A DNA stretch of 22,839 nt, taken from NCBI GenBank assembly GCA_040414495.1, contig JBEDUI010000144.1:1-22839 (forward strand), in the 5' to 3' direction. Positions 6,897-14,404 of this stretch are shown here, in pieces. A model generated the notes under the pieces. That model made no database searches and was not told the DNA's origin. It saw only the letters and a list, made by a program, of their open reading frames with translations. How positions within the stretch are numbered: the stretch's first letter is position 1; the number at the start of each line of letters is the position of its first letter. Both the position numbers and the translations under genes were made by a program. This stretch comes from DATAVB01 sp040414495 (GTDB lineage: Bacteria > Actinomycetota > Actinomycetes > Mycobacteriales > QHCD01).

Positions 6897-8414
6897 TCAC
6901 CGGCCCGCGGTCAGCTTGGCCACCAACGCGGCGGCGTTCGGGCAGCTGTCGAGCAGCTCCTGAACATGTTTGCGGGTGCCACGTAGTGGCTCCAGCATTG
7001 GCACCCGGACCAGCGACTCCTGCCCCACATCGAAGATCACCGAGTCCCAGGACGCCGCGGCCACCTCGCCGGCGTACCGGCGCAGGCACTCACCCCGGAA
7101 GTACGCCCGGGTGTCCTCCGGCGGCCGCGTGACCGCCCGGTCGATCTCCTCGTCGGTCAGCAGCCGCTCCATCGAGCCGCGGGACACCAGCCGGTGGTAG
7201 AGGCCCTTGTCCCGGCGTACGTCGGAGTACTGCAGGTCGATCAGCTGCAGCCGGGGCGAGTTCCAGTCCAGCCCGTCCCGGGCCCGGAACCCCTCCAGCA
7301 GCTTCAGCTTCGCCACCCAGTCGAGTTCGCGGGAGCAGCGCATCGGGTCGTCCTCCAGCCGCGACAACACCGACTCCCACCGTTCGAGCACTTCGCGGGT
7401 CTGCGCGTCGACGTCGGTGCCGAACCGGTCCTCGACGTACTTACGCGCCTGCTCGAGGTACTCCATCTGGAGCTGAACGGCGGTCATGTTCCGGCCATCC
7501 TTCAGCCGGATCAGGTGCCGCAGCGACGGGTCGTGCGACACCGCGCGCAGTGTTGCGACCGGCTCCTCGACGGCCAGGTCTCCGGACAGGAACCGGTCCT
7601 CGGTCATCGCCAGCACCAGGGCGGTCGTGCCGACCTTGAGGAACGTGGCGATCTCCGAGCAGTTGGCGTCGCCGATGATCACGTGCAGCCGGCGGTACCG
7701 CTCGGGGTCGGCGTGCGGCTCGTCGCGGGTGTTGATGATCGGCCGCTTGAGCGTGGTCTCCAGCCCGACCTCGACCTCGAAGAAGTCCGAACGCTGGGTG
7801 ATCTGGAAGCCCGAGCCCGACCCGTCCTGACCGATGCCAACCCGGCCCTGGCCACAGAAAACCTGGCGGGATACGAAGAACGGGGTCAGGTTGCGAACAA
7901 TGTCGCTGAACGGCGTCTGCCGGCTCATCAGGTAGTTCTCGTGCGAACCGTACGAAGCGCCCTTGTTGTCAGTGTTGTTCTTGTACAGGTGGATCAGCGG
8001 CTGTTCCGGGATGAGCGCGACCCGACGGGCCGCCTCGGCCATCACCCGCTCACCGGCCTTGTCCCACAGCACCACGTCGCGCGGCGTGGTGACCTCGGGC
8101 GTGGAGTACTCGGGGTGGGCGTGGTCGACGTAGAGCCGGGCGCCGTTGGTGAGGATCACGTTGGCCATGCCCGCGTCGTCCTCGACCTCGCTGACCTCCG
8201 GGCCCATCATCGCCGAGAGGTCGAAGCCGCGGGCGTCCCGCAGCGGCGACTCTTCCTCGAAGTCCCAGCGGGTACGGCCGGGCCGGGCCGCGCTGCCCCG
8301 GTTGCCATACGCGTTCACGATCTGGGACGAGAGCAGCATTGGGTTGGCGGCAGGCTGGCCGGGCACGGAAATGCCGTACTCGACCTCGGTGCCCATGATC
8401 CGGCTTGTGCTCAT
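6897..8414 (-). CDS. dop: Pup deamidase/depupylase Dop
   Basis: Cytoplasmic enzyme that deamidates the C-terminal Gln of Pup and removes Pup from substrates. The protein is 505 residues. RIMGTEVEYGIS (residues 5-16) carries the Glu of the nucleotide/metal site, and NGARLYVDHAHPEYSTPE carries the catalytic Asp97. Between them lies TRWDFEEESPLRDARGFDLS and following residues, the Dop-specific loop that PafA lacks. KNNTDNKGASYGSHENYLMSRQTPF, IINTRDEPHADPERYRRLHVIIGDAN and GLYHRLVSRGSM are further hallmarks. ATG 8414 has GGAGGGG about 9 nt upstream; an ATG six codons later is also possible, and the longer frame to 8447 has no support. Divergent from the EAL gene, with a 201-bp shared upstream region. 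Confidence 0.96.
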   Translation of the reverse strand: MSTSRIMGTEVEYGISVPGQPAANPMLLSSQIVNAYGNRGSAARPGRTRWDFEEESPLRDARGFDLSAMMGPEVSEVEDDAGMANVILTNGARLYVDHAHPEYSTPEVTTPRDVVLWDKAGERVMAEAARRVALIPEQPLIHLYKNNTDNKGASYGSHENYLMSRQTPFSDIVRNLTPFFVSRQVFCGQGRVGIGQDGSGSGFQITQRSDFFEVEVGLETTLKRPIINTRDEPHADPERYRRLHVIIGDANCSEIATFLKVGTTALVLAMTEDRFLSGDLAVEEPVATLRAVSHDPSLRHLIRLKDGRNMTAVQLQMEYLEQARKYVEDRFGTDVDAQTREVLERWESVLSRLEDDPMRCSRELDWVAKLKLLEGFRARDGLDWNSPRLQLIDLQYSDVRRDKGLYHRLVSRGSMERLLTDEEIDRAVTRPPEDTRAYFRGECLRRYAGEVAAASWDSVIFDVGQESLVRVPMLEPLRGTRKHVQELLDSCPNAAALVAKLTAGR

Positions 8415-8467
8415 CCGACCGGCCCCTCCACCGAGATCGCACGCCATGTGCTGGCGTCTGAAGTTCG

Positions 8468-8473
8468 AGACTA
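8468..8473 (-). promoter_or_regulatory. Possible -10 element of dop
   Basis: TAGTCT on the minus strand fits TANNNT and lies about 54 nt before the dop ATG, in the 201-bp region shared with the divergent EAL gene. The -35 region is poor, so this is tentative. Confidence 0.28.
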
Positions 8474-8615
8474 GCCAGCCACTCGATCACACGCCCGTCA
8501 GACGCCCGTCGGCGGGCCGATCCGAAGTTGAGGCATGATGAGCGGGCCGACGGGCCGATGAATTCCTGGTAAAGCCTATCGGCATGAGGCCGGTACTGCA
8601 GGCAGGATCCCGTTT

Positions 8616-9797
8616 ATGCAAGCGTCGCTGGAAACTGTGCGGTTCGCTTTCCAGCCCGTCTTCAACTTGCGTACCGGTGGCGTGGTCGCCATTGAGGTCC
8701 TGGCGAGAGTGCGCGACTCGGACGTTCATCACTTCCTCGACGAAGCCCGGCGGGGCGATGAGCTGATCGAGACCGATGTCGCACTGGCCGCCGCCGCGAT
8801 CGACGCGGCGGCCGCGCACGAGACATTGCTGCCACTGCACGTCAACCTGCTGGCCGAGACCGTGGCGTCCTCGCCGGTCGAGCTGGCCCCGTTGCGTGAG
8901 GCGCTGCGCCGCAACAGCCGCCGGGCCAAGGACGTCATCATCGACGTCAGCGCCCCGTACTCCAACACCCCGCCGGGCGAACTGGTGCACGGGCTCGGCT
9001 CGTTGCGGCTGGACGGGTTCCGGATCGCGCTGGATGGCCTCGGCGATGGCGACCCGCCACTGACCGTGCTGGCCGCGGCCAGTCCCGACCTGCTCAAGAT
9101 CGACTGCGAGATCACGGCCGGGCTGCCCGACGACCAGGGCCGGTTCGCGCTGGTCGAGGCGCTGGCGCAGCTGGCCGACCGGATCGGCGCCGCGGTCATA
9201 GCCGAAGGCGTCGAGAGCGACGAACAGCTGGCCGCCCTACGGCAGATCGGCGTGCAGTTCGCGCAAGGAAACCTGCTCGCGGCCGCGGCCCGCCGGCCGG
9301 CGGTCAACGCGACCATTTCGCCGGCGATGGTGCTGGCCAGCGAGAGCAAGGAGCACACCGACGATGGGCCGCCGTTGACCGACTACCTGCACCCGGCGAT
9401 CACGTTGCCGGTGGACGTGACGGCCGAAGAGGTGCGGGCCGCGCTGGTCGACCAGCCGGTCGCCACCGGCGTGGTGCTCGTCGACCCGGCCGACCGGCCG
9501 TGCTGGACCATCGACCGGAACCGGTTCCTGCTCGCCGTGACCGGCCCGTTCGGCCACGCCCTGCACGCCCGGCGCGAGGCGACACGGCTGGCTGACAAGC
9601 CGCACATCATCGAAAGCGGCGCGTCGATTCTGAGCGTGCTGGACGTTGTCGCCGGGGCCGACCGGCAGCGCAGCGGCGACGACATCGTGGTGGTCGACGG
9701 CGACGGGCGGTGCCGCGGCATCGTGCGGGTTACCGAGTTGGTCCGTGGGATCGCCGAGCAGAGCTCCGGTCAGCCGCAGGGTCGCCACAGCCGCTGA
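8616..9797 (+). CDS. EAL-CBS protein, probably c-di-GMP binding with degenerate catalytic site
   Basis: The 393-residue protein has an EAL phosphodiesterase-like domain (about residues 8-235) followed by a CBS-like domain pair (about 240-385, LTDYLHPAITLPVDVTAEEV... to ...IVVVDGDGRCRGIVRVTELVRGIAE). Visible EAL landmarks: FQPVFNL, EVLAR in place of EALxR (Glu27 kept), HVNLL (Asn77), LLKIDCEI (Lys), AVIAEGVESDEQ (Glu) and FAQGNLL (Gln). Two metal/catalytic positions differ: LEITES becomes IIDVSA (Glu to Asp110), and DDFGTG becomes DGLGDG (second Asp to Gly141). Hydrolysis of c-di-GMP is therefore doubtful, and a sensor role is possible (inference). The C-terminal GGDEF domain found in related EAL-CBS-GGDEF proteins is absent. 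An AGGA lies 8 nt before the ATG. It sits on the plus strand between dop and mpa. Confidence 0.85.
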   Translation: MQASLETVRFAFQPVFNLRTGGVVAIEVLARVRDSDVHHFLDEARRGDELIETDVALAAAAIDAAAAHETLLPLHVNLLAETVASSPVELAPLREALRRNSRRAKDVIIDVSAPYSNTPPGELVHGLGSLRLDGFRIALDGLGDGDPPLTVLAAASPDLLKIDCEITAGLPDDQGRFALVEALAQLADRIGAAVIAEGVESDEQLAALRQIGVQFAQGNLLAAAARRPAVNATISPAMVLASESKEHTDDGPPLTDYLHPAITLPVDVTAEEVRAALVDQPVATGVVLVDPADRPCWTIDRNRFLLAVTGPFGHALHARREATRLADKPHIIESGASILSVLDVVAGADRQRSGDDIVVVDGDGRCRGIVRVTELVRGIAEQSSGQPQGRHSR

Positions 9798-9880
9798 CTC
9801 GTACGCGCGGCACGCCGTCCCCGCGTCGTTCCGAACGCGGCCCTGGTCCCAACCAGCCGGCGCCCTGCCAGCGCCCAGCT

Positions 9881-9958
9881 GTTGTTGATCATGAAGTTTG
9901 TCGACAGGCTCTCCGCGTGTCGACGGCGTGTCGCGCAGGAAACTTCATGATCAACAAC
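9881..9958. repeat. Palindromic intergenic element, copy 1
   Basis: Arms of 19 nt at 9881-9899 (GTTGTTGATCATGAAGTTT) and 9940-9958 are perfect reverse complements around a 40-nt loop. The arms and most of the loop recur at 17114-17190 in reverse orientation. It lies between the convergent EAL and mpa genes. No transposase and no obvious target-site duplication were seen. It could act as a REP/MITE-like dispersed repeat or as a bidirectional hairpin; there is no T-tract. Confidence 0.85.
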
Positions 9959-10027
9959 GGTGGGGCGTCGGAACGGGACACGCCAGCGAGCCCAGCCAAA
10001 ACCCGCGCCGAGGCCACAGACACGACA

Positions 10028-10057
10028 CCGCCGCCACACCCGCAGGCGTGGCGGCGG
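10028..10057 (-). terminator. Hairpin downstream of mpa
   Basis: Ten-base GC-rich arms (10028-10037 and 10048-10057, CCGCCGCCAC / GTGGCGGCGG) enclose a 10-nt loop, 11 nt after the mpa stop on the minus strand. No U-tract follows, as is common for actinobacterial terminators. Confidence 0.5.
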
Positions 10058-10068
10058 CGACGCGCGTC

Positions 10069-11841
10069 TTACAGGTATTGACCGGTGTTGCTGACCGTGT
10101 CGATGGAGCGACCGGCCTCGCTGCCCTTGCCGGAGACCAGCGTGCGGATGTAGACGATGCGCTCGCCCTTCTTGCCGGAGATCCGCGCCCAGTCGTCGGG
10201 GTTGGTGGTGTTCGGCAGGTCCTCGTTCTCCTTGAACTCATCCACGCACGCGGCCACCAGATGCTGCAGCCGCACGCCCTTCTGACCGGAGTCGAGGAAG
10301 TCCTTGATCGCCATCTTCTTGGCCCGGTCGACGATGTTCTGGATCATGGCGCCGGAGTTGAAGTCCTTGAAGTACAGGACTTCCTTGTCACCGTTGGCGT
10401 AGGTGACCTCCAGGAACCGGTTCTCCTCGGTCTCGGCGTACATCCGCTCGACCGTGTGCTGGATCATCGCCGCGATCGTGGCCTCCCGGTTCTCCCCGTG
10501 TTCGGCCACATCGTCGGGGTGGATCGGCAACGCGTCGACGATGTACTTCGAGAAGATGTCGCGGGCCGCCTCGGCGTCCGGACGCTCGATCTTGATCTTC
10601 ACGTCCAACCGGCCCGGCCGCAGGATCGCCGGGTCGATCATGTCCTCCCGGTTCGAGGCGCCGATGACGATGACGTTCTCCAGCCCCTCAACGCCGTCGA
10701 TCTCGCTCAGCAGCTGCGGCACGATCGTGTTCTCCACGTCGGAGGACACGCCCGAGCCACGGGTACGGAAGATCGAGTCCATCTCGTCGAAGAACACGAT
10801 CACCGGCGTACCTTCGCTGGCCTTCTCCCGCGCCCGCTGGAACACCAGCCGGATGTGCCGCTCGGTCTCGCCCACGTACTTGTTGAGCAGCTCCGGACCC
10901 TTGATGTTGAGGAAGTACGACCGCGCCCGGCCGCCGTTGTCCTCGTCCACGCCCCTGGCCTCGGCGATCTTCTTGGCCAACGAGTTGGCCACCGCCTTGG
11001 CGATCAGCGTCTTGCCACAGCCGGGCGGGCCGTACAGCAGCACACCCTTCGGCGGCTTGAGCGCGTGCTCGCGGAACAGGTCCGCGTGCAGGAACGGCAA
11101 CTCGACCGCATCCCGAATCTGCTCGATCTGCTGGGACAGACCGCCGATGTCGGTGTAGTCGATGTCGGGCACCTCTTCGAGGATCAGCTCCTCGACCTCG
11201 CTCTTGGGAATCCGCTCGTAGACGTAGCCCGAGCGTGACTCCAACAACAGCGAGTCACCGGCCCGCAATCGCTCACCGCGCAGCGTGTCGGCCAGGTGCA
11301 CGATCCGTTCGTCGTCGGTGTGCCCGATCACCAGAGCGCGATCGCCACCGTCGAGGATCTCTTTGAGCATGACCACGTCGCCGCCGCGCTCGAATTCGCG
11401 CGCGGCCACGACATTCAGCGCCTCATTGAGCATGACCTCCTGGCCATGCCGCAGCTTCTCCGACTCAACCGATGGCGACACCGACACACGTAACTTGCGC
11501 CCGCCGGTGAACACGTCAACCGTGTCATCCTCGTAGCGCTCCAGGAAAATGCCGTACCCGCTGGGCGGTTGCGCCAGCCGGTCGACCTCCTCCTTGAGAC
11601 TCACGACCTGATCACGGGCGTCACGCAACGTTCGAGCCAGCTTCTCGTTTCGCTCCGAGAGTGACTCGATCGTCGCCTGCGCCTCGGCCAGGCGCTCCTC
11701 CAAGGCGCGAACGTGCCGGGGCGATTCACTCACCCGCCGCCGCAACATGCTCACCTCTTCCTCGAGGAATGCCACCTGCGCCGTCAGATCGTGGATATCC
11801 CGTTCGCCCCGTGTGCCACCGTCGTCGCGATCGCTCACCAC
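10069..11841 (-). CDS. mpa: Proteasome-associated AAA+ ATPase Mpa/ARC
   Basis: Hexameric ring ATPase that recognises Pup, unfolds pupylated proteins and feeds them to the 20S core. The 590-residue protein has an N-terminal coiled coil (about 15-92, heptad-rich LTAQVAFLEEEVSMLRRRV onward) that binds Pup. Tandem OB-fold interdomains follow (about 95-225), then one AAA+ module: Walker A GPPGCGKT (271-278), Walker B VIVFFDE (347-353), sensor-1 region VIVIGASNRED and arginine-finger region ILRPGRLD. The C-terminus is GQYL, the tail whose penultimate Tyr opens the proteasome gate. All functional elements are present. Two consecutive GTG codons occur at the start; GTG 11841 has GGGAGG 7 nt upstream. 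It is divergent from the murA-like gene and convergent with the EAL gene, detached from the dop-pup-prcBA run by that gene. Confidence 0.97.
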   Translation of the reverse strand: MVSDRDDGGTRGERDIHDLTAQVAFLEEEVSMLRRRVSESPRHVRALEERLAEAQATIESLSERNEKLARTLRDARDQVVSLKEEVDRLAQPPSGYGIFLERYEDDTVDVFTGGRKLRVSVSPSVESEKLRHGQEVMLNEALNVVAAREFERGGDVVMLKEILDGGDRALVIGHTDDERIVHLADTLRGERLRAGDSLLLESRSGYVYERIPKSEVEELILEEVPDIDYTDIGGLSQQIEQIRDAVELPFLHADLFREHALKPPKGVLLYGPPGCGKTLIAKAVANSLAKKIAEARGVDEDNGGRARSYFLNIKGPELLNKYVGETERHIRLVFQRAREKASEGTPVIVFFDEMDSIFRTRGSGVSSDVENTIVPQLLSEIDGVEGLENVIVIGASNREDMIDPAILRPGRLDVKIKIERPDAEAARDIFSKYIVDALPIHPDDVAEHGENREATIAAMIQHTVERMYAETEENRFLEVTYANGDKEVLYFKDFNSGAMIQNIVDRAKKMAIKDFLDSGQKGVRLQHLVAACVDEFKENEDLPNTTNPDDWARISGKKGERIVYIRTLVSGKGSEAGRSIDTVSNTGQYL

Positions 11842-11890
11842 GACCCACCTCCCGCGGGATTCTTCCCGAACGTCAACCCTGCTAAGCGCA

Positions 11891-11919
11891 ACGTTAGCGA
11901 GCCGAGGGCTTTCTGTCCG
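11891..11919 (-). promoter_or_regulatory. Candidate mpa promoter
   Basis: On the minus strand CGGACA (11919-11914) and TAACGT (11896-11891) are separated by exactly 17 nt. They match 4/6 of TTGACA and the TANNNT pattern respectively. Transcription would begin about 40 nt before the GTG of mpa. Confidence 0.45.
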
Positions 11920-11949
11920 CAGCTGACTCCCCGGTACGGCAGATTCCGG

Positions 11950-11979
11950 GTAATTTCCCGTGACTTCCTGTGACTTCCG
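11950..11979. repeat. Three 10-bp direct repeats upstream of mpa and murA-like
   Basis: GTAATTTCCC, GTGACTTCCT and GTGACTTCCG follow each other with a period of 10, one helical turn. The last two share nine bases. On the minus strand they read GGAAGTCAC-like. The period and placement between divergent genes, just upstream of the mpa -35, suggest cooperative binding of a regulator (inference). Confidence 0.55.
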
Positions 11980-12121
11980 CTGTCCGCATTCACAGCCGCC
12001 GTAGTCCTCTGTGGAGGCTGGCCAGCCAAACCCGCGTTCAGTGCGTACGGTTGAAATGCCATCGTGGCCTAGGGTCCCCAGCCCCGCACCACTACGGCGG
12101 TACGGTGATGCGGATTGGTCA

Positions 12122-12147
12122 TCGCCGGATCACTGCTGATCCGGCGA
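12122..12147 (+). promoter_or_regulatory. Stem-loop in the murA-like leader
   Basis: TCGCCGGATCA (12122-12132) and TGATCCGGCGA (12137-12147) form a perfect 11-bp stem with a CTGC tetraloop, ending 26 nt before the ATG at 12174. It would form in the 5' leader if transcription starts near 12082, or could be an operator in DNA. The GC-rich stem is not followed by a U-tract, so a simple attenuator is not shown. Confidence 0.6.
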
Positions 12148-12173
12148 CTCAATGGACCGTGGGGGGACTTGAG

Positions 12174-13517
12174 ATGAGCGCAGAGGCTCTGCGGGTGCAC
12201 GGGGGTGCGCCGCTGCGCGGAGAGGTCCGGGTCCGGGGCGCGAAAAACCTGGTACCCAAGGCAATGGTCGCGGCGTTACTTGGTAGCGCACCGAGTCGTC
12301 TGCGGGGCATACCGCAGATCAGTGACGTACACATCGTCAGCGACCTTCTGGAGCTGCACGGCGTTTCGGTGCGCCCGGGCACCGAGCCGGGCGAACTGGT
12401 GCTGGATCCGGCCTCGGTCGAGCGGGCGAACGTCGCCGACGTCGACGCGCACGCCGGGTCGAGCCGTATTCCGATCCTGTTCTGTGGGCCGCTTTTGCAT
12501 CGGCTCGGTCACGCCTTCATTCCGGATCTGGGTGGCTGCCGGATCGGTGACCGGCCGATCGACTTCCACCTCGACGCCTTACGCCAGTTCGGCGCGGTGG
12601 TTGACAAGGCCTCCGAGGGCCTGCACATCACGGCGTCCGGCCGGTTGCGCGGGACCCGGCTGGAGCTGCCCTTTCCCAGCGTCGGCGCCACCGAACAGGT
12701 GCTGCTCACCGCGGTTCTCGCCGATGGTGTCACCGAGCTGCGCAACGCCGCGATCGAACCGGAGATCATCGATCTCATCGCGGTTCTGCAGAAAATGGGC
12801 GCCATCATCTCGGTCCACAACAACCGCGTGATTCGTATCACCGGCGTGGACCGGCTCGGCGGGTTCGTGCACCGGGCGTTGCCGGATCGGCTCGAGGCCG
12901 CGTCCTGGGCCTGCGCGGCGCTGGCCACCGGCGGCGACATCACCGTGACCGGCGCGCACCAGGTCGACATGATGACCTTCCTCAACGTCTTCCGGTCGGT
13001 CGGTGGCGCGTTCGAGGTGGACGACTCCGGCGACGGGCAGATCCGGTTCTGGCATCCCGGCGGCTCATTGCACGCCGTGCATCTGGAGACCGACGTACAT
13101 CCGGGTTTTCAAACCGACTGGCAGCAGCCGTTGGTGGTGGCGCTGACCCAGGCCGACGGCTTGTCGATCGTGCACGAGACCGTCTATGAGAACCGACTCG
13201 GTTTCACCGACGCGTTGGTGTCGATGGGCGCGCACATCCAGCTGTACCGGGAGTGTCTGGGCAGCCTGCCGTGCCGCTTCGGGCACCGAAACTACCGGCA
13301 TTCGGCCGTGATCAGCGGTCCGACCAAGCTGAATTCGACCGACCTGCAGATCCCTGATCTGCGGGCCGGGTTCTCGTACCTGATCGCTGCGCTGGGTGCC
13401 CAGGGCACCTCAACCGTGCACGGCGTGGACCTGATCGAACGCGGCTACGAGGGTTTCCTCGACAAGCTGGAGGACCTCGGGGCACACGTCGAGCCGTTGG
13501 TCGGCACGGCGGTCTGA
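12174..13517 (+). CDS. murA: UDP-N-acetylglucosamine 1-carboxyvinyltransferase (MurA family)
   Basis: Cytoplasmic EPSP-synthase-fold enzyme. MurA transfers enolpyruvate from PEP to UDP-GlcNAc, the first committed step of peptidoglycan synthesis. The protein is 447 residues. Family features: LRVHGGAPLRGEVRVRGAKN with Lys24 of the active site, FIPDLGGCRIGDRPIDFH with the catalytic Cys122 and Arg127, PGFQTDWQQPLVVALT with the conserved Asp, DLRAGFSYLIAAL with the conserved Arg, and IERGYEGF near the C-terminus. The retained Cys is the residue alkylated by fosfomycin. ATG 12174 is chosen because GGGGGGA lies about 7 nt upstream and the family sequence begins there; frames from 11970 or 12108 add 68 or 22 unrelated residues. 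Some actinomycetes carry two MurA-like genes, so this could be a paralogue. It ends 5 bp from the convergent trmI gene. Confidence 0.92.
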   Translation: MSAEALRVHGGAPLRGEVRVRGAKNLVPKAMVAALLGSAPSRLRGIPQISDVHIVSDLLELHGVSVRPGTEPGELVLDPASVERANVADVDAHAGSSRIPILFCGPLLHRLGHAFIPDLGGCRIGDRPIDFHLDALRQFGAVVDKASEGLHITASGRLRGTRLELPFPSVGATEQVLLTAVLADGVTELRNAAIEPEIIDLIAVLQKMGAIISVHNNRVIRITGVDRLGGFVHRALPDRLEAASWACAALATGGDITVTGAHQVDMMTFLNVFRSVGGAFEVDDSGDGQIRFWHPGGSLHAVHLETDVHPGFQTDWQQPLVVALTQADGLSIVHETVYENRLGFTDALVSMGAHIQLYRECLGSLPCRFGHRNYRHSAVISGPTKLNSTDLQIPDLRAGFSYLIAALGAQGTSTVHGVDLIERGYEGFLDKLEDLGAHVEPLVGTAV

Positions 13518-13522
13518 GCGCG

Positions 13523-14404
13523 TTAGCGGCTCCCGGACGGGCGACGCTGCCGGGCCGGCGGCGTCACCCCGTCAGCCAATCGGCGCGCGGTGACCAGAAA
13601 GGCGGTGTGCGCCACCATCCGGTGGTCGGGGCGCACAGCCAGGCCGACCACATGCCACGGCCGGACCAGCGTCTCGAAGGCGTACGGCTCGGTGAACGTG
13701 CCATGCCCGCGCAGCGCCTCCACCGCGGTCGAGAGCTGCGTGGTGGTGGCGACGTAGAGCACGATCACGCCGCCGGGTACGAGCGCCTTGGAGACGGCGT
13801 CGAGCACCTCCCACGGTGCCAGCATGTCGAGGATGACTCGGTCGACCTCGATATCCACGACGTCGGCGACGTCGCCGACCTCCAGCCGCCAGGCCGGATG
13901 CGGCCCACCGAAGAACGCCTCGACGTTGCCGCGGGCCACCTCGGCGAACTCGGGCCGGCGCTCGTACGAGATCACCTGACCCTCGTCGCCCACCGCGCGT
14001 AGCAGCGAGCAGGTCAGGGCGCCCGAGCCGGCGCCCGCCTCCAGAACGCGGGCGCCGCCGAACAGGTCCGCGTGCGCCACGATCTGCGCCGAGTCCTTGG
14101 GGTAGATGACTTGGGCGCCGCGCGGCATGGACAGCACGTAGTCGGTGAGCAGCGGTCGCAGCGCCAAGTACACCGTGCCCGAGCTCGAGTTCACGAGCGA
14201 GCCTTCGGGCGCGCCGATGAGATCGTCGTGCGCGATGGCACCGCGGTGGGTGTGAAAGTTACGGCCGGGCTCGAGCACGACCGTGTGGTGGCGGCCCTTC
14301 GGGTCGGTCAGCTGCACGCGATCGCCCGGTCGGAACGGCCCGCTGGGTCGGCGGGTCACCGCGTCCGGGACCTGCGGGGCCGACTCGGCGTCGGCACCGA
14401 TCAC
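13523..14404 (-). CDS. trmI: tRNA (adenine(58)-N(1))-methyltransferase TrmI
   Basis: Cytoplasmic SAM-dependent enzyme that forms m1A58 in the T-loop of tRNAs. The 293-residue protein matches the TrmI family in length. The N-terminal small beta domain (FRPGDRVQLTDPKGRHHTVVLEPGRNFHTHRG) precedes a Rossmann methyltransferase domain. That domain has the SAM motif VLEAGAGSGALTCSLLRAVG (about residues 120-139), the acidic SAM-binding region ISYERRPEFAEVARGN and the catalytic-pocket stretch VILDMLAPWEVLD. YPKDSAQIV is a further TrmI hallmark. I choose GTG 14404: it forms a GTGA overlap with the stop of the upstream M50 protease and has GGGAG 5 nt before it. A GTG at 14416 is an alternative without a Shine-Dalgarno. 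Translational coupling to the protease is likely. M. tuberculosis also has trmI (Rv2118c) close to mpa. Confidence 0.94.
   Translation of the reverse strand: MIGADAESAPQVPDAVTRRPSGPFRPGDRVQLTDPKGRHHTVVLEPGRNFHTHRGAIAHDDLIGAPEGSLVNSSSGTVYLALRPLLTDYVLSMPRGAQVIYPKDSAQIVAHADLFGGARVLEAGAGSGALTCSLLRAVGDEGQVISYERRPEFAEVARGNVEAFFGGPHPAWRLEVGDVADVVDIEVDRVILDMLAPWEVLDAVSKALVPGGVIVLYVATTTQLSTAVEALRGHGTFTEPYAFETLVRPWHVVGLAVRPDHRMVAHTAFLVTARRLADGVTPPARQRRPSGSR

Larger units (their letters stand above)
11842..12173. other. 332-bp divergent control region between mpa and the murA-like gene
   Basis: No gene is supported here. It holds a candidate mpa promoter (11891-11919), three 10-bp direct repeats (11950-11979), a 12-bp perfect palindrome GGCTGGCCAGCC (12016-12027), a TAGGGT hexamer at 12070-12075 that could be a -10 for the murA-like gene, and a strong hairpin (12122-12147) just before its start. 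Confidence 0.6.

Noticed and set aside
9898..11238. 446-residue plus-strand frame over mpa
   Set aside because: It is the antisense of mpa (GC-rich third positions leave few stops); Mpa on the minus strand is unmistakable.
11970..12173. 68-residue N-terminal extension of the murA-like protein
   Set aside because: MurA proteins begin at the LRVxGGxPLRG block; the Shine-Dalgarno and family boundary favour ATG 12174.
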